Origin: Fretibacter rubidus
Lineage (GTDB): Bacteria > Pseudomonadota > Alphaproteobacteria > Caulobacterales > Maricaulaceae
DNA: 64,000 nucleotides
Assembly: GCF_041429785.1 (NCBI RefSeq)
Contig: NZ_CP163423.1
Location: 3,224,001 to 3,288,000 of the forward strand
Direction of reading: 5' to 3'
In this document: positions 18,321-26,159 of the stretch, piece after piece
How positions within the stretch are numbered: position 1 is the first letter of the stretch
How the letters are laid out: each line of letters begins with the position of its first letter
Notes under the pieces: generated by a model
Seen by the model: only the letters and a program-made list of their open reading frames with translations
Databases searched by the model: none
What the model was told of the DNA's origin: nothing
Position numbers and translations under genes: made by a program

Positions 18321-18451
18321 GGGCTTTATCTTACTGAGTCGCTATGTATCTCACCTTAAACTGACTTATGCCGCGCGGTCACCTGCAATTATGGGGCTTT
18401 TGAGGGGGCTGAGAAAAGCTGCGCATAATGATAAAAAGCGTATTTTCTCGC

Positions 18452-18480
18452 TTGATTTGCATAAAGTTCTGCGCCATATA
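18452..18480 (+). promoter_or_regulatory. possible promoter of tRNA-Gly
   Basis: TTGATT (18452-18457), a 17-bp spacer and CATATA (18475-18480) lie 38 bp before the tRNA. The match to the consensus is partial, so the call rests mainly on position. Confidence 0.3.
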
Positions 18481-18518
18481 GCGCGCTCGCAGGCAACGCC
18501 TGCACTATGCGTCTTTGA

Positions 18519-18593
18519 GCGGGCGTAGCTCAGTGGTAGAGCACAACCTTGCCAAGGTTGGGGTCGTGAGTTCGAATCTCATCGCCCGCTCCA
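18519..18593 (+). tRNA. tRNA-Gly (anticodon GCC)
   Basis: A full cloverleaf: acceptor stem GCGGGCG (18519-18525) with CGCCCGC (18583-18589), D-arm AGCTCAGTGGTAGAGC, anticodon stem CAACC/GGTTG with loop TTGCCAA (18549-18555), so the anticodon GCC is at 18551-18553, and a T-arm with GTTCGAATC. CCA is encoded at 18591-18593 and a T-rich tract follows. No integrase or att duplication is seen next to it. Confidence 0.97.
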
Positions 18594-18940
18594 TTTTTCT
18601 TTTATAGTTGCGATAGACCAGGCAATGTGGAAGATTTCGCATGGCAGACGCCCTTGTGCGCGGTTGAACATTTTCTGTGCAATTTTTATGTCTTACGCTG
18701 TCAAATTAACCATAGAACCGTCGTGCATGGCGTCTAAGGTGTTGTAATCATGCAAGAAATATATGTAATTATCTACAACTAAGTTAATAAAACACTTGCA
18801 CTTCATGTGCGAGTGTGAAAAAAGACCCGCTAGTGGCGCGAGCATAATGTTTTATTCAGTCCGATTGGGACTAGAATTTTAATGTGCAGAAGATGGCTTC
18901 CGCTTGATAATAATTTTGACAGGCGTGGGGCTTGGGTCGA
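18594..18940. other. gene-free stretch between tRNA-Gly and the sugar transferase
   Basis: No convincing reading frame. It begins with a T-rich tract that can end the tRNA transcript. Around 18792-18816 a hairpin can form (10-bp stem with one G-T pair, loop TTCAT). The rest is AT-rich, as expected for the promoter of the exopolysaccharide-type genes; no clear -35/-10 pair stands out. Confidence 0.5.
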
Positions 18941-19546
18941 ATGATGGTTAGTAGATTTACACAGCGTTTTCAGGCGTATTATCCGGTAATTAAGCGGGTG
19001 CAAGATATTCTTGTATCCGGAACTTTATTGCTCATGCTTACCCCTGTTCTGTTGGTCACGGCCTTGGCTGTGGCTTTGACGTCCAAGGGCCCTATTCTAT
19101 TTTGGTCTGCCCGCACGGGTTACAAGGGCCAACCATTCATGATGCCCAAATTTCGCACAATGACGCAGGGCTCTAAGGTCATGCAGCGCGAAATTGCCAC
19201 AGATAATGATATTAGCGTCACCAAAGTCGGTCACGTCCTGCGTAAATGTAGCTTGGATGAGCTGCCCCAGCTTTGGAGCGTGCTTAAAGGTGATATGAGC
19301 CTGATTGGCCCGCGGCCCCTGTTAGTGAATGACCAAGTCATTGAACAACGCGCAAAACATGCAGAAATTTTTGACGTGAAGCCCGGTATTACAGGGCTGG
19401 CTCAGGTCAATGGCCGTAACTTTATCACCATGCGCAACAAGGTTCGCTATGACGCGTTTTATGCAAACCGCGTCTGTATGCTACTGGATATGAAGATCGC
19501 GCTGCGGACGTTTGGTGCGGTGATTGATACAAAACTGGTGAAGTAG
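18941..19546 (+). CDS. bacterial sugar transferase (undecaprenyl-phosphate sugar phosphotransferase)
   Basis: About 201 residues from ATG 18941 (a TTG at 18932 is also in frame). One N-terminal membrane hairpin (about 28-48 of the chain) is followed by the cytosolic catalytic domain. It carries GPILFWSARTGYKGQPFMMPKFRTM, the LRKCSLDELPQLWSVLKGDMSLIGPRPL motif that defines the WcaJ/ExoY/PglC superfamily, and PGITGLAQVNGRN. It starts glycan assembly by moving a sugar-1-phosphate onto the lipid carrier. The small size fits the PglC/ExoY-like core without the extra N-terminal membrane domain. ugd follows, which supports an exopolysaccharide or O-glycan role. Confidence 0.93.
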   Translation: MMVSRFTQRFQAYYPVIKRVQDILVSGTLLLMLTPVLLVTALAVALTSKGPILFWSARTGYKGQPFMMPKFRTMTQGSKVMQREIATDNDISVTKVGHVLRKCSLDELPQLWSVLKGDMSLIGPRPLLVNDQVIEQRAKHAEIFDVKPGITGLAQVNGRNFITMRNKVRYDAFYANRVCMLLDMKIALRTFGAVIDTKLVK

Positions 19547-19617
19547 GGCTGACTGTTTCACGGCCCAATACTCTGCGTTTTTTAATCTTATAAGCCCACT
19601 TCAACCTAGACCCAGAC

Positions 19618-19641
19618 AGCCCTGCCCGTTAAGGCGGGGCT
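19618..19641 (+). terminator. hairpin between the sugar transferase gene and ugd
   Basis: AGCCCTGCC (19618-19626) pairs with GGCGGGGCT (19633-19641) with one wobble pair and a 6-base loop, then TATTTGGTTT follows. It may be a weak terminator or an attenuator ahead of ugd, whose ATG is 32 bp further on. Confidence 0.5.
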
Positions 19642-19672
19642 TATTTGGTTTAGCGAAGCAATAGAGGCGATT

Positions 19673-20977
19673 ATGCGGGTAGCAATGATAGGCACAGGCT
19701 ATGTCGGTCTGGTCTCGGGTGTGTGTTTTGCCGACTTCGGTCATACAGTGGTCTGCGTGGATAAAGACGCCCGCAAGATTGATATGCTCAATCAAGGTCA
19801 AATCCCGATTTATGAGCCTGGGCTTGAAAGCTTGGTGGCCAAAAACGTATCCGAGAAGCGCTTATCTTTCACGCTTGATTTAGCGGAGGCTATGGCGGGC
19901 GCGGATGCGGTCTTTATCGCCGTCGGCACCCCATCGCGCCGCGGCGACGGTCACGCGGACTTAAGCTATATTTACGCGGCCGCCGAGGAAGTCGCTGGCC
20001 TGATGGACGGTTTTACGACCGTTGTCACAAAATCCACTGTGCCTGTGGGGACGGGCGACGAGATTGAGGCGATTATCAAAAAAGCGCGCCCCGATGCAGA
20101 CTTCTGCGTGGTGTCTAACCCAGAGTTCCTGCGCGAAGGGGCGGCCATTGATGATTTCAAACGCCCCGACCGCGTTGTTGTTGGACTGAACGACCCGCGC
20201 GCAGAGACGGTGATGAAGCAGCTTTACCGCCCGCTTTATCTGAACGAGACGCCGATCCTCTTTACCAATCGGCGCACATCAGAATTGATTAAATATGCGG
20301 CTAATGCGTTTCTGGCGACCAAGATTACCTTCATTAATGAAATGGCGGATCTGTGTGAGAAGGTCGGGGCTAATGTACAAGAAGTTTCGCGCGGCATCGG
20401 GCTTGATGGTCGTATTGGCAAGAAGTTCCTTAATGCGGGGCCGGGCTACGGCGGGTCTTGCTTTCCCAAAGATACGTTGGCTGTAGTCAAAACCGCCCAA
20501 GACGTGGGCGCGCCGCTGCGGATTATCGAGGCTGTGGAGCAGGTCAATAAAGACCGCAAGAAATCTATGGCCCAGAAAGTCATTGCCGCCTGTGGTGGTT
20601 CGGTTGACGGCAAATCCATTGCCGTACTTGGTCTTGCGTTCAAACCCAACACAGATGACATGCGCGACGCGCCCAGCCTCGATATCATCCCAGCGCTACA
20701 AGCAGCGGGCGCTTCAATCACGGCCTTTGACCCCGAGTCCATGGGTGAAGCCAAGCATCATTTTAAAGACATAACCTATGCGGATGACAGCTATAGCTGC
20801 ATAGACCGCGCTGATGCCGTGGTGATTATCACCGAGTGGGATCAGTTCCGCGCCCTTGATCTGACCCGTATGAAAGCCGCCCTCAAAGCCCCCATCATCA
20901 TCGACCTGAGAAACATATATGCCCCAGAGGAAATGGCTGCAAAAGGCTTCCAATACACAAGCATCGGGCGACCATAA
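19673..20977 (+). CDS. ugd: UDP-glucose 6-dehydrogenase
   Basis: A 434-residue UDP-glucose/GDP-mannose dehydrogenase. The NAD-binding motif GTGYVGLVSGVCFADFGH is at the N-terminus (residues 7-24). VSNPEFLREGAAIDDFKRPDR, the catalytic GGSCFPKDT motif (Cys263) and the C-terminal AFKPNTDDMRDAPS segment are all intact. Length is typical. It oxidises UDP-glucose twice to UDP-glucuronate, a precursor of acidic exopolysaccharides. AGGCG lies 5-9 bp before the ATG. It probably works with the upstream sugar transferase, although the other polymer genes are not in the window. Confidence 0.95.
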   Translation: MRVAMIGTGYVGLVSGVCFADFGHTVVCVDKDARKIDMLNQGQIPIYEPGLESLVAKNVSEKRLSFTLDLAEAMAGADAVFIAVGTPSRRGDGHADLSYIYAAAEEVAGLMDGFTTVVTKSTVPVGTGDEIEAIIKKARPDADFCVVSNPEFLREGAAIDDFKRPDRVVVGLNDPRAETVMKQLYRPLYLNETPILFTNRRTSELIKYAANAFLATKITFINEMADLCEKVGANVQEVSRGIGLDGRIGKKFLNAGPGYGGSCFPKDTLAVVKTAQDVGAPLRIIEAVEQVNKDRKKSMAQKVIAACGGSVDGKSIAVLGLAFKPNTDDMRDAPSLDIIPALQAAGASITAFDPESMGEAKHHFKDITYADDSYSCIDRADAVVIITEWDQFRALDLTRMKAALKAPIIIDLRNIYAPEEMAAKGFQYTSIGRP

Positions 20978-21130
20978 TATCGATGTTACCGATAGTTTGT
21001 CTCTAAAGCGACTAAAACACTGTTTTTTAGGAACAAATACACATAAAAAACGTATTATATCGTGAAAGAACCGTTGTGAAAGATATCGCGCTGTGATATG
21101 TCTCGCAAAATTAGAAAAAGGATGTGGATC

Positions 21131-21658
21131 ATGAAACTCACAAAAACACTAATGGCTGCACTTGCACTAACAGCATTTGCCGCTCCAATGACAGCGTCAG
21201 CACAAGTCGTTCCAGGCGACATCGTTGGCGAAGTTACAAATCTCGTGGGTGACACTGTCATCCTACGCAACGGCAACTTCTTGCAAGCGGCTAACGGCAG
21301 CGCAATCATGGCAAATGACGAAGTCTTTTCCCGTGACGGTTCTGCAACATTGTCAATGACTGGCTGTAACGGCAAGTTTAACCCATGCTCACAGTCTCTA
21401 TCGTCTGGCATGAAAGTCATGGTCGGAACTGGCGACGTATGTGCAAACCTTGGTAACATGGTCCGCATCGGTGCACGTGACGCGGTCATGTCTGCGGGCA
21501 CTCAAACTGTTTCTGCAAGCGGCGCATCTGCTGCTGGTGGCTCAGTTATGGGTTCAGCGGCTGGTTTACCTCTAGCAGCTATTGGCGCTGTTATCGGTGG
21601 CGGCGCATTGATTGCTATCCTAGCAAGCGACGACGACGATGATTCAGGCTCAAACTAA
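21131..21658 (+). CDS. exported protein with C-terminal transmembrane segment and acidic tail
   Basis: 175 residues from ATG 21131 (AAAAGGA 8 bp upstream; a start at 21098 would precede the signal peptide needlessly). A Sec signal peptide (MKLTKTLMAALALTAFAAP...ASAQ) is followed by a FecR-like or autotransporter-like beta segment (DTVILRNGNFLQAANGSAIMA, then EVFSRDGSATLSM). Two Cys residues occur in TGCNGKFNPCS. The end is a Gly/Ala hydrophobic helix (GLPLAAIGAVIGGGALIAIL) and a tail of Asp residues. The overall shape recalls a sorted or anchored surface protein, but the tail is acidic, not basic. I do not recognise a family. A strong terminator follows. Confidence 0.7.
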   Translation: MKLTKTLMAALALTAFAAPMTASAQVVPGDIVGEVTNLVGDTVILRNGNFLQAANGSAIMANDEVFSRDGSATLSMTGCNGKFNPCSQSLSSGMKVMVGTGDVCANLGNMVRIGARDAVMSAGTQTVSASGASAAGGSVMGSAAGLPLAAIGAVIGGGALIAILASDDDDDSGSN

Positions 21659-21678
21659 GCCTTAAAACATATTACAAG

Positions 21679-21708
21679 AAAAGCCGCTCTTCGTGAGCGG
21701 CTTTTTTT
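21679..21708 (+). terminator. rho-independent terminator
   Basis: A perfect 11-bp stem AAAAGCCGCTC (21679-21689) / GAGCGGCTTTT (21695-21705), loop TTCGT, running into seven T. Confidence 0.9.
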
Positions 21709-21865
21709 ATGGGCGCTCTCTTTATATTCCCAGCTTTAGCGGTGTCTAAGTCTGGTTGTTCACTCGACTTTAATATCCCGTTCATTTTTTCGCGCATGCT
21801 TTCGCTCCCTGCTTGGGACACGGGGCTGTCTGTGCTAATGTGAGAAAAAACACGACGGGGATATC

Positions 21866-23320
21866 ATGGTTCATATCACAAAACAGCAAGCCAATCGTTC
21901 ACCTGCTGAATGGGGCTTTGATTTAGACGCTGTCCTAGCGAGCCAACGCAAGGCTTTTGACGGCGCGCCCTATCCTGATTGGGCAACGCGGAAGACCCAG
22001 TTGCAGACGCTCAGTGCCTTGATTGAACGCTATGCGGATGATTTTAAAGCCGCCATATCTGATGACTTTGGCAACCGCTCCTTTACCGAGACAACGCTGG
22101 CTGAGATTATGGTCATTAAGGGCGGCATTTCCCACGCCATTAAACATACGCCGAAATGGATGCGTCACCGCAAAGCGCCAACCGCGCTACAATTTTTACC
22201 AGCGTCTAACAGAATTGTGCCGCAACCGCGCGGGGTTGTCGGGATTATCAGCCCGTGGAATTATCCGCTTCAACTGGCCATCATGCCGCTCATAGGGGCG
22301 CTTGGTGCGGGCAACCGTGCCATGATAAAGACAAGTGAATATACGCCGAAGTTTTCTGCGTTGCTGAAGACCGTCTTGTCTGAAGGCTTCTCTGATGACC
22401 AAGTTTTTGTCGCGACGGGCGGCGTGGATGTTGCGAGCGCTTTTTCCAATTTGGCGTTTGATCATCTTATATTTACAGGCTCCACAAATGTTGGGCGCAT
22501 TGTGGCGCAAGCCGCCGCCAAAAACCTTACGCCAGTGACCTTGGAATTGGGCGGAAAGTCCCCCACGATCATCGACCCAAGCGCAGATATGGACAAAGCT
22601 GTCGCGCGGATCACCAATGGTAAACTTATAAATGCGGGCCAGACCTGCGTTGCGCCTGATTATGTTTTGATGCCGCGTGACACGATCGACAGTTTTTCAG
22701 ACGCTATGATAAAAAAGGCTGAGGAATTTTACCCGACATTCGCCGGAAATCCTGATTATACCTCTATCATCGCAGACAGCCATTATGCGCGGTTGCAAGA
22801 CCTTCTTGAAGATGCCGAAAACAAAGGGGCCCGTATTCGCACAGCGGGTCATGACGACAAGCAGCAACTTGCCAAAGAACGCCGTGTTCCGCTAACGATT
22901 GTGACGCAAACGACGCCTGATATGAAAATCATGCAGGAAGAAATCTTTGGCCCGTTACTGCCGATTGTCGGATCCGAGAGCCTTGATCACGCGCTTGATT
23001 ATATACGTGACCGCGACCGTCCACTTGCGCTTTATTGGTTTGGTGATGACAAAGCCAAAGAAAGCCGTGTGCTGCATGAGAGTATATCGGGCGGTGTATC
23101 GCTTAATGAAACCGCATGGCATGTCGTTCAAGAAGATATACCCTTTGGCGGTGTTGGTCCGTCTGGCATGGGCGCCTATCACGGCGAAGACGGCTTTCGT
23201 AGTTTTTCGCATTATAAGGGCGTCTTTAAGCAAAGCCGGTTTTCCCAGGGGCATAAATTGTTCCCCCCCTACGGTCCTAAAACAGAGAAAATGTTAGCCT
23301 TGATGAAGAAAATTATGTGA
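21866..23320 (+). CDS. aldehyde dehydrogenase, coniferyl-aldehyde dehydrogenase-like
   Basis: A 484-residue NAD(P)-dependent aldehyde dehydrogenase. GVVGIISPWNYPLQL, the general-base region LELGGKSP (Glu227), the catalytic NAGQTCVAPDYVL (Cys261) and the late QEEIFGPLLPIV are intact. PDYVL after the Cys, the RIVPQPRGVVGII entry and the short N-terminus are features of the coniferyl-aldehyde/long-chain type (CalB-like) rather than betaine-aldehyde enzymes. The substrate may be any hydrophobic or aromatic aldehyde; coniferyl aldehyde is a family label, not evidence. GGGG precedes the ATG. Single gene with its own terminator. Confidence 0.9.
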   Translation: MVHITKQQANRSPAEWGFDLDAVLASQRKAFDGAPYPDWATRKTQLQTLSALIERYADDFKAAISDDFGNRSFTETTLAEIMVIKGGISHAIKHTPKWMRHRKAPTALQFLPASNRIVPQPRGVVGIISPWNYPLQLAIMPLIGALGAGNRAMIKTSEYTPKFSALLKTVLSEGFSDDQVFVATGGVDVASAFSNLAFDHLIFTGSTNVGRIVAQAAAKNLTPVTLELGGKSPTIIDPSADMDKAVARITNGKLINAGQTCVAPDYVLMPRDTIDSFSDAMIKKAEEFYPTFAGNPDYTSIIADSHYARLQDLLEDAENKGARIRTAGHDDKQQLAKERRVPLTIVTQTTPDMKIMQEEIFGPLLPIVGSESLDHALDYIRDRDRPLALYWFGDDKAKESRVLHESISGGVSLNETAWHVVQEDIPFGGVGPSGMGAYHGEDGFRSFSHYKGVFKQSRFSQGHKLFPPYGPKTEKMLALMKKIM

Positions 23321-23324
23321 TATT

Positions 23325-23360
23325 TTCCCCTCTGCGACTAAGCTCGAAGAGGGGAATTTT
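23325..23360 (+). terminator. terminator of the aldehyde dehydrogenase gene
   Basis: A perfect 9-bp stem TTCCCCTCT (23325-23333) / AGAGGGGAA (23348-23356) with a 14-base loop, followed by TTTT. It lies 4 bp after the stop. Confidence 0.75.
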
Positions 23361-23446
23361 AATTGCAGACCCCCTCAATATGCGGATATTTGACGGCTTA
23401 ATACTCTCTTTACCAAACTGTCCTCCCCCCTGTGCTCCGCGTGATA

Positions 23447-24529
23447 ATGTGCCTATCCACGTCATTACAATTTGGGGGATATGTGACATCCATTACGCCG
23501 CTATCATCATGTTTCACGCCCACGCGGTATGTACCGCTGTCACAGGCGGTGGGCCAAATCTGCGCGGTTCCGATACTCTCTCATAATGGTCGTGAGCGTC
23601 TGGTTAAAGCGGGCAAAGTTTTCACGCTTGAAGCCGTATCACGAATTGCGACGGAGATAGGCTCGTGTGACGTCTGTATTTTGCGTGATAACACCGTCAG
23701 TCATTTTATTCTGCTGCACGACCCGCAGGCTTTATCAGACGGTGAGATTACAGATTACGCAGATTTATTTCGAGAGATTTTTAGTAACCCGCCCTATAAT
23801 CAAATGGCCTTTGCGCCGCCGCGATGGGATATGCCCCTAGGTGCGACTGAAGTTTTATATGACCGCCAGGCGGAGAAAACTGATTATGTAGGCTTAGCGG
23901 ATATTGATCGTCATGTTCTGCCGCAACATCTTCTTTCTTATATGGACCGGACGATAACGCGAGCGGTGATGGCCGACCGGTTCTCTGACCCTGGTTATTT
24001 GGCGTGTCTTTATGAATGCGGTAGCGGGCGCCTCTGTGGGTTTAGCTTTGCTCGCGTGGCGACACTATCGCGTATTTGGCAGACAGAAGAATGGTGTTGG
24101 CCATTAATACTGCGCGGTGATCGAAGCGTGAAATCAGATGGCGATAGCTTCTTTGCCAAGATGAAGCAGGCCTTTGGCATAAGCCCCGATGACCGCATTG
24201 TAAGCGTATCGGGTCAAGCCATTCATCCATCCGTTCGGGGACGGGCCGATTGGTTCGCGCAGTTAATGGCCGCCACCTGCTTTGGTTTCACGTCTGAACA
24301 CGCGGCCTTGCCAGGGCTGACAGAGCTGTCCAAAACGGGGCCGTCGCGCCTGTTAAATACAGCGGTCGCTGTAAAGACCGTCACAGGGATTTTAGAAAAC
24401 GGTAACCCGCTCGCCTATGTGCCTTTGGCCTCCCACAGCCTATGGCATTACGAAGGGCCAAAGACGCGATTACGGGATGCTATTCGTCGTCAAATCAAAC
24501 AGGAACGCGCCAATGTTCACGCCACATAA
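23447..24529 (+). CDS. hypothetical protein with a GNAT-acetyltransferase-like core
   Basis: About 360 residues; ATG 23447 is taken as the start, but a GTG at 23432 or a later start is possible because no good Shine-Dalgarno is visible. The middle contains GRLCGFSFARVATLS, and later SGQAIHPSVRGRADWFAQLMAATC. The latter resembles the beta4-alpha3 region of GNAT N-acyltransferases (hydrophobic strand, then xPxxRGrG and a helix), though the GxG part is imperfect. The rest is unfamiliar. The gene overlaps the following SET-domain gene by 17 bp, so the two are translated together. Acyltransferase function is a hypothesis only. Confidence 0.6.
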   Translation: MCLSTSLQFGGYVTSITPLSSCFTPTRYVPLSQAVGQICAVPILSHNGRERLVKAGKVFTLEAVSRIATEIGSCDVCILRDNTVSHFILLHDPQALSDGEITDYADLFREIFSNPPYNQMAFAPPRWDMPLGATEVLYDRQAEKTDYVGLADIDRHVLPQHLLSYMDRTITRAVMADRFSDPGYLACLYECGSGRLCGFSFARVATLSRIWQTEEWCWPLILRGDRSVKSDGDSFFAKMKQAFGISPDDRIVSVSGQAIHPSVRGRADWFAQLMAATCFGFTSEHAALPGLTELSKTGPSRLLNTAVAVKTVTGILENGNPLAYVPLASHSLWHYEGPKTRLRDAIRRQIKQERANVHAT

Positions 24530-25010
24530 AAATGACCATCCGCATGTCACCGTTCGCACCACCACCAAAGGCCGCGGCGTATTTGCGACCCGCCCTATTT
24601 CCAAGGGCAGCGTTATCGCAGAATTTGTTGGCGAGGTTTTTACATCCGATTACGCGTCGACATTGCCGGCCGTAATGGTTGACCATGCGATGCAAATTGG
24701 GCCACGCGACTATGTTCACGCCGCAGGACGCCTGGCTGAAATCTTAAACCATAGCTGCGACCCCAATTGCGGCGTTTCTGGCCTTACGCAGATTGTGACG
24801 CGTTATGATATCGCCGCGGGGACGGAGCTCTGTTGGGATTACGCCATGAGCGAGATGAGCGATTGGCGGATGTCAGCCTGCCAATGCGGCGCCGCGCAAT
24901 GCCGCGAAACTGTTGGAAGCTTTGCAATATTGCCAGAGACAGCAAAGACGCAATATCTGCGCGAGGGTATAGTGTCCAACTGGATTAAGGACGCGGTTTC
25001 GCGCGGGTGA
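24513..25010 (+). CDS. SET-domain protein lysine methyltransferase-like, 165 aa
   Basis: The start at ATG 24513 has AGGA about 9 bp upstream and gives a compact SET domain. It has the AdoMet-binding GRGVFA (residues 20-25), SKGSVIAEFVGEVF, the knot motif LNHSCDPNC (78-86), and the active-site ELCWDYAMSE with Tyr110. A post-SET-like zinc cluster CQCGAAQC follows (Cys123, 125 and 130, probably with Cys86). SET enzymes methylate lysines on histones and other proteins. Bacterial members exist but their targets are mostly unknown. All catalytic landmarks seem intact. It overlaps the GNAT-like gene, and its stop is 7 bp from that of the converging LuxR-like gene. Confidence 0.85.
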   Translation: MFTPHKNDHPHVTVRTTTKGRGVFATRPISKGSVIAEFVGEVFTSDYASTLPAVMVDHAMQIGPRDYVHAAGRLAEILNHSCDPNCGVSGLTQIVTRYDIAAGTELCWDYAMSEMSDWRMSACQCGAAQCRETVGSFAILPETAKTQYLREGIVSNWIKDAVSRG

Positions 25011-25017
25011 ATATTGA

Positions 25018-25998
25018 TTATCCCGTTGCCCCGCAAGGCGGCTCGATTTCATCCAGAATTTCAACGTCATCATGCTTTTCATTGTCATCCAAAGGGGTAG
25101 CGGGCAGATGCTTAATAACTTGCGTATGATCGCTTAGCATACGTAGGAACGCACATTCCGCTTCCATAGCGCGTAAGGACATGCGGCCCTTTGCGGCTCT
25201 GTCTGCATGGTCGGGGTTGCGGCGTTTCATAATGATGTCGCGCGTATTATAAAGATCGTCCTTCAATGTGCCTTGCCTTATGCCTAGATCATCAGATTGC
25301 TCTTTGAAGTTCTGATGAGGGGCATTGACAAATTTACGCAAATTTTGAAGTTGATGTTCGGTCAAGCTGTGCATCAAATCAAACCGTCGTTCGAGCTCCG
25401 TTTGATCCATTTGTTTTTGTCGAAACAGCCACGCCAAAGCAAAAGGAAAAGAGGCCAATTCTAATCGAGAGTGGTCAAAATGATGCCAGCTGTCATTGTT
25501 TGCATCGCCCAAATAATCAAAGGTGATAAAGGTGTTATGGTGTGCGGGAAATAAATACCCCACAGAAATTGCGCGGTGAATACCGTATTTCATGCAATGA
25601 TTGACAAAAAACGGATGATCTTCAACTTTTACATCGGGGCAGACATAGGTGTAATTAAACGCGCGCCCTGGGTTCATATAGACGATAGGCGATAGCGGGT
25701 CTAAATGGGCATGCTGCATATAGCTGCCGACGATATCATCAGGCAGGTCAAGATTGATGCTTACAATACTCACTGGAATATTGTCTGGGTTCGTCTCAAT
25801 CAGACTGGTAACCGCAAATTCATAGGTAAAACCGCTAAATATATTTTGCAGTACATCGCGCTGAAAGATTGAAAAAGCTTCATTACCCTTGTCTGATATT
25901 TCAATAGCCGCTGCCGTCCTTGCAATGGATTGCAATGAGTCTTTAGCATATAAATATTTAATCGCATTTCGGTGCGATAGAAGATTAACATCAACCAT
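25018..25998 (-). CDS. LuxR-like regulator with degenerate HTH and acidic tail
   Basis: A 326-residue protein with a good Shine-Dalgarno (GGAGTTGGGGG) before ATG 25998. Residues about 35-215 resemble an autoinducer-binding domain, with HAHLDPLSPIVYM equivalent to the FxxDP part and HFDHSRLELASFPFALAWLFRQ as the last helices. Residues about 225-275 (LTEHQLQNLRKFVNAP, SDDLGIRQGTLKDDLYNTRDII) align in outline with a LuxR HTH but lack its usual recognition-helix residues. The C-terminus ends in an acidic stretch. It may be a divergent regulator or an HTH-less sensor. No luxI is nearby. Confidence 0.6.
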   Translation of the reverse strand: MVDVNLLSHRNAIKYLYAKDSLQSIARTAAAIEISDKGNEAFSIFQRDVLQNIFSGFTYEFAVTSLIETNPDNIPVSIVSINLDLPDDIVGSYMQHAHLDPLSPIVYMNPGRAFNYTYVCPDVKVEDHPFFVNHCMKYGIHRAISVGYLFPAHHNTFITFDYLGDANNDSWHHFDHSRLELASFPFALAWLFRQKQMDQTELERRFDLMHSLTEHQLQNLRKFVNAPHQNFKEQSDDLGIRQGTLKDDLYNTRDIIMKRRNPDHADRAAKGRMSLRAMEAECAFLRMLSDHTQVIKHLPATPLDDNEKHDDVEILDEIEPPCGATG

Positions 25999-26159
25999 TG
26001 ATGACCCCCAACTCCCTAAAATTTATGGGAAAACACTAGACGACACAAGCCAGAAGCTTAGATTTATACCCTGCAAAATGCGCTTTTCGCTTAAGAATGC
26101 TCTTAGGTCTTAGATGGTTGAAACGGCCCTGATACAGTCTCTTTATGCGGCTTATCGCG

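Noticed and set aside
18295-18528. A reading frame between the prolyl-tRNA editing gene and tRNA-Gly
   Set aside because: It is basic, without a known motif, overlaps the upstream region of two real genes and lacks a ribosome site.
18519-18593. tRNA-Gly as an island insertion site
   Set aside because: There is no integrase and no duplicated tRNA 3' end downstream; the neighbouring genes look like core genes.
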